Below, in pieces: positions 6,310-13,964 of a stretch of DNA of 17,743 nucleotides. The notes under the pieces are model-generated. The model ran no database searches. It was given only the letters and a program-made list of their open reading frames with translations, and had not been told where the DNA came from. A program made the position numbers and the translations under genes. Positions within the stretch are counted from its first letter, which is position 1. Each line of letters begins with the position of its first letter. The stretch is from Deltaproteobacteria bacterium (GTDB lineage: Bacteria; Desulfobacterota; Deferrimicrobia; Deferrimicrobiales; Deferrimicrobiaceae), in contig PQAK01000211.1 in NCBI GenBank assembly GCA_003105225.1, positions 3,928-21,670 of the forward strand, given 5' to 3'.

Positions 6310-7065
6310 ATGAAAAAAATCCTTGAGAGAATGCCGGACGCCCTGGCGCGACTGCTGGTCGTCTTCATCGGATTGGCCGTGGCGGGGGCATTCGTGGTGA
6401 TCGTGCTGATCCCCAAGCCCTTGAAGGACGTGAAGATCCAGTGGGCGGACGCGGTCAAGAGGGAACAGGCCAAGCCGGTCAAGTACGCCGGCTTCCATGC
6501 CTGCGCGGAATGCCACGACAAGATCTACGACAAGAAGAAGACCGGCTACCACCGGGACCTCTCCTGCGAGACGTGCCACGGCCCCGCCAAGGCGCACACC
6601 GAGGATCCCGACAAGGTCAAGCCGGTCATCCCGCAGGAGCGGGCGTTCTGCCCCCAGTGCCACGCCTACAACCCGTCCCGGCCCAGGGGCTTCCCGCAGA
6701 TCAACCCGGTGGCCCATAACCCGCTGAAGCCGTGCGCGAGCTGCCACAACCCGCACGACCCGAAGCCGCCGACCACCCCGAAGGAGTGCTCGGCGTGCCA
6801 CGGGGAGATCGCCCGCACGAAGGCGGTGTCCCACCACGTCCAGCTCGAGTGCACGGTGTGCCACCAGGCGCCGCAGCAGCACAAGATCTCCCCCCGAAGC
6901 GTCAAGCCGACGAAGCCGCAGACCCGGGAGTTCTGCGGAAAGTGCCACGCCAAGGACGCCAAGGACAAGCTGGCCAGGAACGCCCCGAGGATCGACCTGG
7001 CCAATCACGGGGAGAAGTACGTGTGCTGGCAATGTCATTATCCGCATTCGCCGGAGGTGGAGTGA
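6310..7065 (+). CDS. Membrane-anchored octaheme c-type cytochrome
   Basis: A 251-residue protein with one N-terminal membrane helix (about residues 13-35) that acts as an uncleaved anchor, followed by a periplasmic domain. That domain has eight CXXCH heme sites: C65, C86, C114, C142, C160, C181, C209 and C239 (first cysteine of each). The several further histidines (for example H135, H147, H175, H176, H233) can supply distal ligands for bis-His hemes. It resembles the cytochrome c3/NapC-like multiheme proteins that serve as the electron outlet of NrfD-type complexes. ATG 6310 has AAGGAGG 11 nt upstream. The stop overlaps the start of the next gene (TGATG, 7063-7067). With the following ferredoxin and NrfD protein it forms a cytochrome/Fe-S/membrane module, comparable in composition to the Geobacter CbcSTU type, though that has four hemes as I recall it and this has eight. 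Confidence 0.92.
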   Translation: MKKILERMPDALARLLVVFIGLAVAGAFVVIVLIPKPLKDVKIQWADAVKREQAKPVKYAGFHACAECHDKIYDKKKTGYHRDLSCETCHGPAKAHTEDPDKVKPVIPQERAFCPQCHAYNPSRPRGFPQINPVAHNPLKPCASCHNPHDPKPPTTPKECSACHGEIARTKAVSHHVQLECTVCHQAPQQHKISPRSVKPTKPQTREFCGKCHAKDAKDKLARNAPRIDLANHGEKYVCWQCHYPHSPEVE

Positions 7066-7814
7066 TGGACGGCAGACGTAAATTCCTGAGGAATGCCCTG
7101 GCATTCCTCGTCTCCGGAAGCGCGCTCGGGGGGGTGCTGAAGATCCTGCCCTCGAGTGCGCTCGCGAAGGAAGCGTCCCGGACGGGGAAATGGTACGGAT
7201 TCGGGGTTTCCGTCGACAAGTGCATCGGCTGCACCCGCTGCGTCGAGGCGTGCAAGACCGAGAACGACGTCCCCAAAGAGCCGTTCTACTTCCGGACCTG
7301 GGTCGAGCGCTACATCATCAGGAAGGACGGCGAGGTCATCGTGAAGGCCGTCGAGACGAAGCCGGAAGGCGTGCCCGAATCGGCTTCCGACCGGGAGGTC
7401 CTGCGCAGCTTCTTCGTGCCGAAGCTGTGCAACCAGTGCGCCGATCCCCCCTGCGTCCAGGTCTGCCCCGTCGGGGCGACCTTCCAGACCAAGGACGGCG
7501 TGGTCCTCGTGAACGAGAAGACGTGCATCGGGTGCCGGTACTGCATCCAGGCGTGCCCCTACGGCGCGCGCTACCTCCACCCCGAGACCCGGACGGCGGA
7601 CAAGTGCACCTTCTGCTACCACCGGGTCTCGCAGGGGCTGCTCCCGGCGTGCGTCGAGGTGTGCCCCACCCAGGCGCGCATCTTCGGCGACCTGAACAGC
7701 GGCGCCAGCGTCATGGCGCGCTTCCGCAGAATGAACAAGATCCACGTGCTGAAGCCGGCGCTCAACACGGAGCCGAAAGTCTACTACGCCGGCCTGGACG
7801 GAGAGGTGCGATGA
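7065..7814 (+). CDS. Tat-exported ferredoxin with four 4Fe-4S clusters
   Basis: A 249-residue protein. The N-terminus carries a twin-arginine motif (GRRKFLRN), a hydrophobic stretch and an ALA-type cleavage site near residue 34, so it is exported folded to the periplasm. Sixteen cysteines form four sites: C53/56/59/63, C122/125/130/134, C154/157/160/164 and C181/184/196/200. The third (CIGCRYCIQACPYGARY) and fourth (CTFCYHRVSQGLLPACVEVCP) match the two sites seen in the partial gene at 1-363. The family (DsrO, HybA, PsrB, NrfC) wires an NrfD membrane subunit to a catalytic or cytochrome partner. Here no molybdopterin enzyme gene is adjacent; the partner is the octaheme cytochrome encoded just upstream. 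The start overlaps the previous stop and the stop overlaps the next start (ATGA), so the three genes are translationally coupled. Confidence 0.95.
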   Translation: MDGRRKFLRNALAFLVSGSALGGVLKILPSSALAKEASRTGKWYGFGVSVDKCIGCTRCVEACKTENDVPKEPFYFRTWVERYIIRKDGEVIVKAVETKPEGVPESASDREVLRSFFVPKLCNQCADPPCVQVCPVGATFQTKDGVVLVNEKTCIGCRYCIQACPYGARYLHPETRTADKCTFCYHRVSQGLLPACVEVCPTQARIFGDLNSGASVMARFRRMNKIHVLKPALNTEPKVYYAGLDGEVR

Positions 7815-9079
7815 CGAACGAAATCTTCAAGTCCCTGTCCGAGATCCTCCCCCAGATCACGGGGTTCATCTACCCGAACGAGATCGAGATCCACTGGGGG
7901 ATGCTGATCGTGGTCTATCCCTACATCACCGGCGTCGTCGCCGGGGCGTTCATCCTGGCGTCCCTCGTGAAGGTGTTCAACGTGAAGGAGGTCCAGCCGC
8001 TCTACCGGCTGTCCCTCCTGACCGCCCTGTCGTACCTGCTGGTGGCGCCGCTGCCGCTGCTGTCGCACCTGGGCCATCCCGAGCGCAGCTACGAGATGTT
8101 CCTGACCCCGCAGCCTTCCTCCGCGATGGCGATGTTCGGGTTCGTCTACGCCTGGTACCTCATGGCGGTCCTCCTGCTGGAGATCTGGTTCGTCTACCGC
8201 ACGGACCTGATCGCCTGGGCGGAATCGGAATCCGGCCCGATGAAGTGGATCCACAAGGTGCTCTCCCTCTTCTCGAAGGACCGGAGCGAGGGCGCCCTGG
8301 CCTTCGACCACAAGGCGCTCAAGACGATCACCATCGTCGGCATCCCCTCGGCCTTCCTGCTGCACGGCTACGTCGGGTTCATCTTCGGCTCGATCAAGGC
8401 GAACCCCTGGTGGAGCAGCGTGCTGATCCCGATCGTGTTCCTCTTCTCCGCCATCGTGTCCGGGGTCGCGCTGGTCATCCTCCTCTACATGGTCATCACG
8501 CCGCTGACGGGCGGGAAGATCAACATGAAGTGCGTCGACAAGGCGGTCGACTTCCTCTTCTACGCCGTCATCGTCGACTTCTCGCTCGAACTCGTCGACT
8601 TCATCCACCGCGTCTACCAGAGCGAGGAGGAGATCAAGATCCTCTCCGAGATGGTCATGAACAAGCTGTTCATGAGCCTCGTCATCATCCAGGTCCTGCT
8701 CGGGATGATCCTCCCGCTGGGCATCATCTCCGTCACCAAGATCTTCAAGAGGCGGTTCAGCCTGAACGAGGACCTGCGGAAGATGCTCTACTTCATCTCC
8801 GTGCTCCTGATCCAGTTCGGCATCTTCGCCACGCGGTGGAACGTCGTCATCGGCGGGCAGATGTTCTCGAAGAGCTTCCGGGGCCTGACCACCTACAAGA
8901 TGGAGATCGGGGGGATCGAGGGGCTGCTGTACGCCCTCGTGCTCCTCGTGCTCCCGATCGTCATCCTGACCGTCCTGCTGAAGATCCTCCCGCCGTGGAA
9001 GGAAATGAAGGGGGAGGGGAACGGGAAAGAGCTGACGGGGGAGGCTCCCCTGGGAGGAATGCACGCTCCCGAGGCGTAA
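7811..9079 (+). CDS. NrfD/PsrC-family membrane subunit (quinone-interacting)
   Basis: A 422-residue polytopic membrane protein with about nine or ten hydrophobic segments. The N-terminus (FIYPNEIEIHWGMLIVVYPY, then LVAPLPLLSHLGHPERSYEMF) is characteristic of the NrfD/PsrC superfamily; the conserved LGHPER region lies next to the quinone site in that family. It differs from the DsrP-like protein at 379-1671 in its N-terminal sequence and loop pattern, so the two are distant paralogs rather than a recent duplication. It should exchange electrons or protons with menaquinone and hand electrons to the ferredoxin and then the octaheme cytochrome, or the reverse. ATG 7811 overlaps the ferredoxin stop. 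The C-terminal 30 residues are hydrophilic and low in complexity. A terminator follows 33 nt after the stop. Confidence 0.92.
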   Translation: MTNEIFKSLSEILPQITGFIYPNEIEIHWGMLIVVYPYITGVVAGAFILASLVKVFNVKEVQPLYRLSLLTALSYLLVAPLPLLSHLGHPERSYEMFLTPQPSSAMAMFGFVYAWYLMAVLLLEIWFVYRTDLIAWAESESGPMKWIHKVLSLFSKDRSEGALAFDHKALKTITIVGIPSAFLLHGYVGFIFGSIKANPWWSSVLIPIVFLFSAIVSGVALVILLYMVITPLTGGKINMKCVDKAVDFLFYAVIVDFSLELVDFIHRVYQSEEEIKILSEMVMNKLFMSLVIIQVLLGMILPLGIISVTKIFKRRFSLNEDLRKMLYFISVLLIQFGIFATRWNVVIGGQMFSKSFRGLTTYKMEIGGIEGLLYALVLLVLPIVILTVLLKILPPWKEMKGEGNGKELTGEAPLGGMHAPEA

Positions 9080-9111
9080 CGATCCGGAGCGATAAAAAAA
9101 CCGCCCGAAGG

Positions 9112-9145
9112 AAAAAGGCGCCGGGGAACGATCCGGCGTCTTTTT
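9112..9145 (+). terminator. Bidirectional terminator between convergent operons
   Basis: A 13-bp stem with one G-T pair, AAAAAGGCGCCGG (9112-9124) with CCGGCGTCTTTTT (9133-9145), encloses an 8-nt loop. T-runs lie on both strands. It closes the NrfD operon on the plus strand and can stop transcripts of the phosphoesterase gene that ends at 9215 on the minus strand. Confidence 0.88.
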
Positions 9146-9214
9146 CTTTGTGCGCCCGGCGGCGCGCCCGGGACCGCCGCGCCTATCCCCGGGGCAGGAT
9201 CGTCGGGGACGGCG

Positions 9215-9997
9215 TTATTTCCCGGGCCGCGGAGCGGTTTTCGGGATCGGCCGGAAGGTCTCCCGGATGCCTTTGGCCGTCACGTCGATCCGGTAGAACC
9301 CGTATTTCTGGAACGGGATGATGGGGGCGCCGGCGCCGCCCGAAACGATGACCTTGATCCCGCTCCAGTCGTCCACCATCTGCATGTGCTCGTGGCTGCA
9401 AAGGACCAGGTCCACCTTCGCCTTCAGCAGGATCTTGAGGAGATGCACGCTCTGCTCCGCGTACCCGGTCTTCGTTCCGTGGGGGAAGATGCCGTCGGTC
9501 TGCGGGGGGATATGCATCGCCACGACGAGCCGGTCGATCCCGTTTTTCCCCTTCGGGTGCGCGGCCAGCTCCCGCTCCAGCCAGGCCAGGAGGGGGGCGG
9601 GCAGGGTTCCTTCCGCGTTGTCCAGGACGATGAACCGCACGTTCTTGTGGGTGAAGCCGTAGGAGGCGGCGGGCAGGCCGAAGAAGCGCGCGAACTCCTC
9701 GCGGGTGCCGCCGTGAATTTCGTGGTTGCCGACCGTGACGTGCAAGGGCTTGCGGAAATCGGCCGTCTTCGCCTTGAACGCCGCCCACGACCGGGTTCCC
9801 CCCGGGCGTTCGAGGTCCCCCGTGTGGAGGAGGAACTCCATGTCGGAATCGCTCACCGCCGCCAGGATGCGGGGGAAGACCCCGTTCCGGTCGTTCCGGC
9901 TGTCGCCGCACACCCCGAACGACCACGCGAAGGCGGCGGATGCCCACAGCATCGCGGCGAGCAGCAGGGCGGAACCGGATCGAATGCGTTTCATCAT
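9215..9997 (-). CDS. Secreted calcineurin-like metallophosphoesterase
   Basis: A 260-residue protein with a signal peptide (MMKRIRSG, a hydrophobic core, cleavage after ASAAFA), so it acts in the periplasm or outside. The metal-binding motifs occur in order: VCGDSRND (D32), HTGDLE (D61), VGNHE (N91, H92), AMHIPP (H162) and CSHEHMQ (H202, H204). This is the two-metal calcineurin-like phosphoesterase fold; substrates range from phosphomonoesters to nucleotides and cannot be inferred. The start at 9997 was chosen because GGAGGG lies 6 nt upstream. A further in-frame ATG at 10030 falls inside the likely -10 box TATAAT and would precede the signal peptide with 11 odd residues. It appears to be transcribed alone, since a repeat structure and a promoter separate it from the MFS gene. 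Confidence 0.88.
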   Translation of the reverse strand: MMKRIRSGSALLLAAMLWASAAFAWSFGVCGDSRNDRNGVFPRILAAVSDSDMEFLLHTGDLERPGGTRSWAAFKAKTADFRKPLHVTVGNHEIHGGTREEFARFFGLPAASYGFTHKNVRFIVLDNAEGTLPAPLLAWLERELAAHPKGKNGIDRLVVAMHIPPQTDGIFPHGTKTGYAEQSVHLLKILLKAKVDLVLCSHEHMQMVDDWSGIKVIVSGGAGAPIIPFQKYGFYRIDVTAKGIRETFRPIPKTAPRPGK

Positions 9998-10028
9998 GCA
10001 CTTCCCTCCCGAAATGGAACGAGAAATC

Positions 10029-10034
10029 ATTATA
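10029..10034 (-). promoter_or_regulatory. -10 box (TATAAT) for the metallophosphoesterase gene
   Basis: A consensus TATAAT on the minus strand lies 31 nt before ATG 9997. It gives a leader of about 25 nt with GGAGGG near its end. No good -35 box was found at 16-18 nt spacing. The position argues against use of the in-frame ATG at 10030. Confidence 0.5.
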
Positions 10035-10334
10035 CCGAACGAAAAGCGGATGCAGCCGGAGCATTCCCGCCGGTTGAGGCGGAATCGACGATACAGGTGG
10101 GACGGCGGAGCAGCCGCAGGAGGGGGGAAGCTGGCGAAAACTTGATATAGGGACGTTCTGAAAACTTTGGCGGGAAGTTCGGGACGTTCTTGAAGTTTTT
10201 CCTTATCCTTTCACATTGAAAAACTTCAAGAACGTCCCCTTTCAAAAAGTTTTCAGAACGTTCATCCTTGATCGTTTTCGCCTGCGCCCCCCTCCGAGGC
10301 TGCGCAGCCGTTACCGGGCGCGCGGTCGCTTCGC
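10031..10334. other. Intergenic region between phosphoesterase and MFS genes
   Basis: This stretch contains the nested repeat (10150-10264), the -10 box at 10029-10034 and a 12-bp perfect palindrome GGCTGCGCAGCC at 10298-10309. No gene is supported: the open frames here lack ribosome binding sites and continue from shadows of the neighbours. Confidence 0.65.
10150..10264. repeat. Nested inverted repeat, REP/MITE-like
   Basis: Two inverted repeats are nested. The inner one is a perfect 21-bp repeat (10181-10201 with 10218-10238) around a 16-nt spacer. The outer one is a 15-bp perfect repeat (10154-10168 with 10246-10260), with weaker match beyond. Both arms share the core GGGACGTTCT: direct copies lie at 10150-10159 and 10181-10190, a degenerate copy GGGAAGTTC at 10172-10180, and inverted copies AGAACGTCCC at 10229-10238 and AGAACGTTCA at 10255-10264. 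The element is AT-richer than its surroundings. It lies between the end of the MFS gene and the promoter of the phosphoesterase gene. It is not followed by a T-run on either strand, so it is not a standard terminator. It looks like a REP-type or miniature mobile element; no transposase is in the window. Confidence 0.8.
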
Positions 10335-11624
10335 TCACTCCATTCTCCGTAGCTCCGGGAATTTCAGGAAGATCGCCGCTCCCCCGGCGAGGCTCGCGAC
10401 GGATGCCGCGGCCAGGGCCGTCGACGACGAGGTCGCGGCCGCGAGCAGCCCCAGGAGGAGGCCCCCGGTTCGCATGAGCCCCAGGAAGAGGGAGACGTAG
10501 ATCGCCATCACCCTGCCGCGGAGTTCGTCCGGCACGATCGACTGCAGCAGGGAGTTCGCCGAGGCGTTCTGCAGGACGAAGGCGAACCCGACCGCCGTGA
10601 GCAGGCAGACGGAGAGAATATAGTACCGGGAAAAAGAAAAGGCCAGGAGAAGGAGGGGGAACGACAGGCTTCCCGCGGTCAGGGCGAGGCCTTTGCGGCG
10701 GATCGCCCAACCGGACGCGGCGAACAGGGAGCCGAGAACGGCGCCCACCCCCGCCGCGGACATCAGGATGCCGTAGGTGTCCGCTCCCCCTCCCAGGATG
10801 TCCTTCGCGACCACGGGGATCAGCACGAAATACGGCATCGCCAGCAGCGCCGACAGGCCGATGAGGAGGATGATCGCCTTCGGGGCGCGATGCGCCCCGA
10901 TGTACCGGATCCCTCCCAGCAGGTCGTCCCCGGCCTTCCCTTCCCCCTGGATGCGGCGGATGAGGGCGGCATCCATCAGGAAGAGCGCTCCCAGGACCGC
11001 CAGGAAGCTCACGCCGTTCAGGAAAAATGCCCCGGAGATCCCGACGGCGGCGACCAGGACGCCCGCCACCGCGGGGCCGATCACCCGCGCCCCGTGGAAG
11101 ATCCCGGAATTCAGGGCGATCGCGTTGGCCATGTCCTCCTTCCCCACCAGTTCGACCACGAAGGCCTGCCGCGCCGGGGTGTCGAGGGCCTGCGCCGCCC
11201 CGAGCAGGAGCGCGAGCGCCATGACGTGCCACACCCGGACCGCGCCCGTCCAGCACAGGACGAAGAGGAGGAAGGCCAGGACCATCATCGCCGCCTGCAT
11301 GGCGAAGATGATCCTTCGCTTCGAGAACCGGTCGGCGATCGCGCCGGCGTGGAGCGTGAGGGGGACCAGGGGGATGGCGCCCATGAAGGTCACGAGCCCG
11401 AGGTCGCGCGCCGAGCCCGTCAGGTCGTACACCAGCCAGTTCTGCGCGATCGTCTGCATCCACGTGCCCACGAGCGAAAGGAACTGGCCGAAGAACCACA
11501 GGCGGAAGTTCCTGTGGCGCAGCGCCTGGAACGTACCCGAAAACGGGGACGCGGGGACGCGGGAGGGCGCAGGGGGACGAGGGGGAGCGCCCCCCGGGGG
11601 CGCTGGAGGGAAGGTGGTTCGCAT
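10335..11624 (-). CDS. MFS transporter, EntS-like exporter family
   Basis: A 429-residue protein with about twelve membrane helices. It begins with a proline/alanine-rich tail (about 28 residues) and then FQALRHRNFRLWFFGQFLSL, the usual opening of the MFS_3 / EntS-type exporters. The sequence YDLTGSARDLGLVTFMGAIP and the loop AIADRFSKRRIIF (the MFS motif A position between helices 2 and 3) support the family, as does VPDELRGRVMAIYVSLFLGL in the second half. Members export small molecules such as siderophores or drugs; the substrate is not predictable. ATG 11624 lies 5 nt after the stop of glgB, so the two are probably co-transcribed, but no strong ribosome binding site is visible. The proline-rich N-terminal extension is coded by GC-repetitive DNA and might be an artefact of start choice, although no better in-frame start was found. 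Confidence 0.85.
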   Translation of the reverse strand: MRTTFPPAPPGGAPPRPPAPSRVPASPFSGTFQALRHRNFRLWFFGQFLSLVGTWMQTIAQNWLVYDLTGSARDLGLVTFMGAIPLVPLTLHAGAIADRFSKRRIIFAMQAAMMVLAFLLFVLCWTGAVRVWHVMALALLLGAAQALDTPARQAFVVELVGKEDMANAIALNSGIFHGARVIGPAVAGVLVAAVGISGAFFLNGVSFLAVLGALFLMDAALIRRIQGEGKAGDDLLGGIRYIGAHRAPKAIILLIGLSALLAMPYFVLIPVVAKDILGGGADTYGILMSAAGVGAVLGSLFAASGWAIRRKGLALTAGSLSFPLLLLAFSFSRYYILSVCLLTAVGFAFVLQNASANSLLQSIVPDELRGRVMAIYVSLFLGLMRTGGLLLGLLAAATSSSTALAAASVASLAGGAAIFLKFPELRRME

Positions 11625-11629
11625 CGGGA

Positions 11630-13846
11630 TTATTCCGAGCGTCGCAGGAACAGGGCGCCCAGGGGAGGGAGGGTGAGGGTGATCGACCACGGCCGGTCGT
11701 TCCACGAGACGGCCTCCGCCGGCAAGCCGCCGACGTTGCCGGTATTGCTCCCCCCGTAAAATTCGGAATCGCTGTTCAAGGCCTCCCGGTAGAGACCGGG
11801 GGCGGGGACCCCGACCCGGTACTCCCTGCGCACGACGGGCGTGAAATTGAACACGCAGACCAGGAACTCCCCGGGGTCCTTGCCCCGGCGCAGGAAGGAG
11901 ACGATGCTGTTGTCCACGTCGCGGAAATCGATCCACTCGAACCCCTCGGGGCGGAAGTCGACTTCGTGGAGGGGAGGGGAGATCCTGCAGAGCCGGTTGA
12001 GGTCGCGCACCAGCGACTGGATCCCCCGGTGGGAATCCCACTGGAGGAGGTGCCACGAGAGCGAGGTGTCGTGGTTCCACTCCTCCCACTGGCCGAACTC
12101 CCCTCCCATGAACAGCAGCTTTTTCCCCGGGTGCGCGTACATGTAGGCGAACAGCAGCCGCAGGTTGGCGAACCGCTGCCACAGGTCGCCCGGCATCTTG
12201 TCGAGCAGGGAGCGTTTCTGATGGACGACCTCGTCGTGCGAGAAGGGGAGGATGAAGTTTTCATGGAAGGCGTAGAGGAGGGAGAAGGTCAACGTGCCGG
12301 AGTGGAACTTCCGGTGGATCGGCTCCTTCGAGATGTACCCCAGCATGTCGTGCATCCACCCCATGTTCCACTTGAAGGTGAACCCGAGCCCGCCCAGATA
12401 GACCGGGCGCGACACCATCGGCCAGGCGGTGGACTCCTCCGCAATCGTCACCGCCCCGGGGTGCTTCTCATGGACGAGTTCGTTCATCCGCTTGAGGAAT
12501 GCGATCGCCTCCAGGTTTTCCCGGCCTCCGAACTCGTTCGGGATCCATTCGCCGGGATTCCGGGAATAGTCCAGGTAGAGCATGGAGGCCACCGCGTCCA
12601 CGCGCAGCCCGTCGATATGGTATTTTTCCAGCCAGAACAGGGCGTTGGCCAGGAGGAAGTTCGCCACCTCGCGCCGGCCGTAGTTGAAGATCAGGGTGCC
12701 CCAGTCGGGGTGCTCCCCTTTCCGCGGGTCGGCGTGCTCGTAGAGGTGCGTGCCGTCGAAGCGGGCCAGGCCGTGCGCGTCCTTGGGGAAATGGGCGGGC
12801 ACCCAGTCGAGGATGACGCCGATCCCGGCCTGGTGGCACCGGTCCACGAACGCCATGAAGTCCGCGGGCGCGCCGAACCGCGCCGTGGGAGCGAAGTACC
12901 CCAGCGTCTGGTACCCCCAGGAGCCGTCGAAAGGATGCTCCGAGACGGGGAGCAGCTCGATGTGGGTATACCCCAGGTCGAGGACGTAGGGGATGAGCTC
13001 GTCCGCGAGCTCGAGATAGGTGAGGTAGCGGTCCCCCTCCTCCGTCTTCCGCATCCAGGAGCCCAGGTGGACCTCGTAAACGGTGATCGGCGACTCCAGC
13101 CAATTCCGGGCGGCCCGCGCGGCCATCCAGCCCTCGTCGCCCCACGGGCGCCCGTCGATACTGCAGACGATCGATCCGGTGCGGGGGGGCGGTTCGAACC
13201 GGAAAGCGAAAGGGTCGGACTTCATGAGCAGCTCTCCCGTCTCGCGGGCCCGGATCTCGTACTTGTAGATTTCCCCCTCGGCAAGGCCCGGCAGGAAGAT
13301 CTCCCAGATGCCGCTCTCTCCCCGGATCCGCATCGGGTGCGACCGTCCGTCCCAATGGTTGAAATTTCCGACGACGGAGACCCGCTCGGCGTTGGGGGCC
13401 CATACGGCGAAGGAGACCCCGTCGATTCCGCCCATGCGGGCGAGATGGCTGCCCAGGCGCTTGTACTGGTCCAGGTGGGTCCCCTCCTGGAGCAGGTGGA
13501 GGTCGAAGTCGGAGAGAACGCAGCCGAAAGCGTAGGGGTCGTCCTGCTGCCACCGGTGCCCTTCGTAGTCGATGATCTCGATCCGGTAGGGGAACCGCTC
13601 CCGGATGTGGGGGAAGACCGCCTCGAACACCCCTTCCGGGTGAAGGCGCTCCATCTCCGTGCGCCGTTTCTTTCCTTCTTCGAAGGTCACCACGCGCGCA
13701 TGGGCGGCAAGCGGGAGGATCGCCCGGATCGCCACCGCTTTCTTCCGGTTGAGATCGATTACGTGGGGGCCCAGGACCGAGAAGGGGTCCCAGTGCCGGG
13801 CGGCGGCGAGGAGTTCGATATCCTCTTTTCGGATCGTTCCGAGCAT
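11630..13846 (-). CDS. glgB: 1,4-alpha-glucan (glycogen) branching enzyme
   Basis: A 738-residue protein of the usual length for the two-CBM48 bacterial GlgB. It cuts alpha-1,4 glucan chains and re-attaches them by alpha-1,6 bonds in glycogen synthesis. The N1 domain opens with DIELLAAARHWDPFSVLGPH. The second CBM48 holds VSFAVWAPNAERVSVVGNFN (about 144-163). The GH13 barrel has VYEVHLGSW (257-265), the nucleophile in IDGLRVDAVASM (D417), the acid/base in TIAEEST (E470) and the third carboxylate in FSHDEV (D538). These fall at the same spacing as D405, E458 and D526 of the E. coli enzyme. All catalytic residues are present, so the enzyme should be active. The gene stands without glgA, glgC or glgP nearby. 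The ribosome binding site at ATG 13846 is weak. The MFS gene follows after 5 nt. Confidence 0.97.
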   Translation of the reverse strand: MLGTIRKEDIELLAAARHWDPFSVLGPHVIDLNRKKAVAIRAILPLAAHARVVTFEEGKKRRTEMERLHPEGVFEAVFPHIRERFPYRIEIIDYEGHRWQQDDPYAFGCVLSDFDLHLLQEGTHLDQYKRLGSHLARMGGIDGVSFAVWAPNAERVSVVGNFNHWDGRSHPMRIRGESGIWEIFLPGLAEGEIYKYEIRARETGELLMKSDPFAFRFEPPPRTGSIVCSIDGRPWGDEGWMAARAARNWLESPITVYEVHLGSWMRKTEEGDRYLTYLELADELIPYVLDLGYTHIELLPVSEHPFDGSWGYQTLGYFAPTARFGAPADFMAFVDRCHQAGIGVILDWVPAHFPKDAHGLARFDGTHLYEHADPRKGEHPDWGTLIFNYGRREVANFLLANALFWLEKYHIDGLRVDAVASMLYLDYSRNPGEWIPNEFGGRENLEAIAFLKRMNELVHEKHPGAVTIAEESTAWPMVSRPVYLGGLGFTFKWNMGWMHDMLGYISKEPIHRKFHSGTLTFSLLYAFHENFILPFSHDEVVHQKRSLLDKMPGDLWQRFANLRLLFAYMYAHPGKKLLFMGGEFGQWEEWNHDTSLSWHLLQWDSHRGIQSLVRDLNRLCRISPPLHEVDFRPEGFEWIDFRDVDNSIVSFLRRGKDPGEFLVCVFNFTPVVRREYRVGVPAPGLYREALNSDSEFYGGSNTGNVGGLPAEAVSWNDRPWSITLTLPPLGALFLRRSE

Positions 13847-13964
13847 ATCCGGTTATTGTATTCGCAAACGGCCCGGCGAAACACCTTTTCCACATCGGGC
13901 GAGGGCGTCGGCGCGCCGTGCGGCCCGCCGCAGCGCTATTTCCGGTCGCAAGCGGGAGAGGGCC

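Noticed and set aside
10298..10309. GGCTGCGCAGCC palindrome as an operator
   Set aside because: A 12-bp GC palindrome is not surprising in GC-rich DNA, and it lies just after the 3' end of the MFS gene, far from any start.
13847..13875. TACAAT on the minus strand as a glgB promoter
   Set aside because: It lies only 8 nt before the start codon and lacks a -35 box, so it would need a leaderless transcript; support is too weak.
13880..13945. GC-rich inverted repeats between the lipoprotein gene and glgB as a terminator
   Set aside because: Short GC-rich stems occur but no T-run follows on the minus strand, so termination cannot be claimed.
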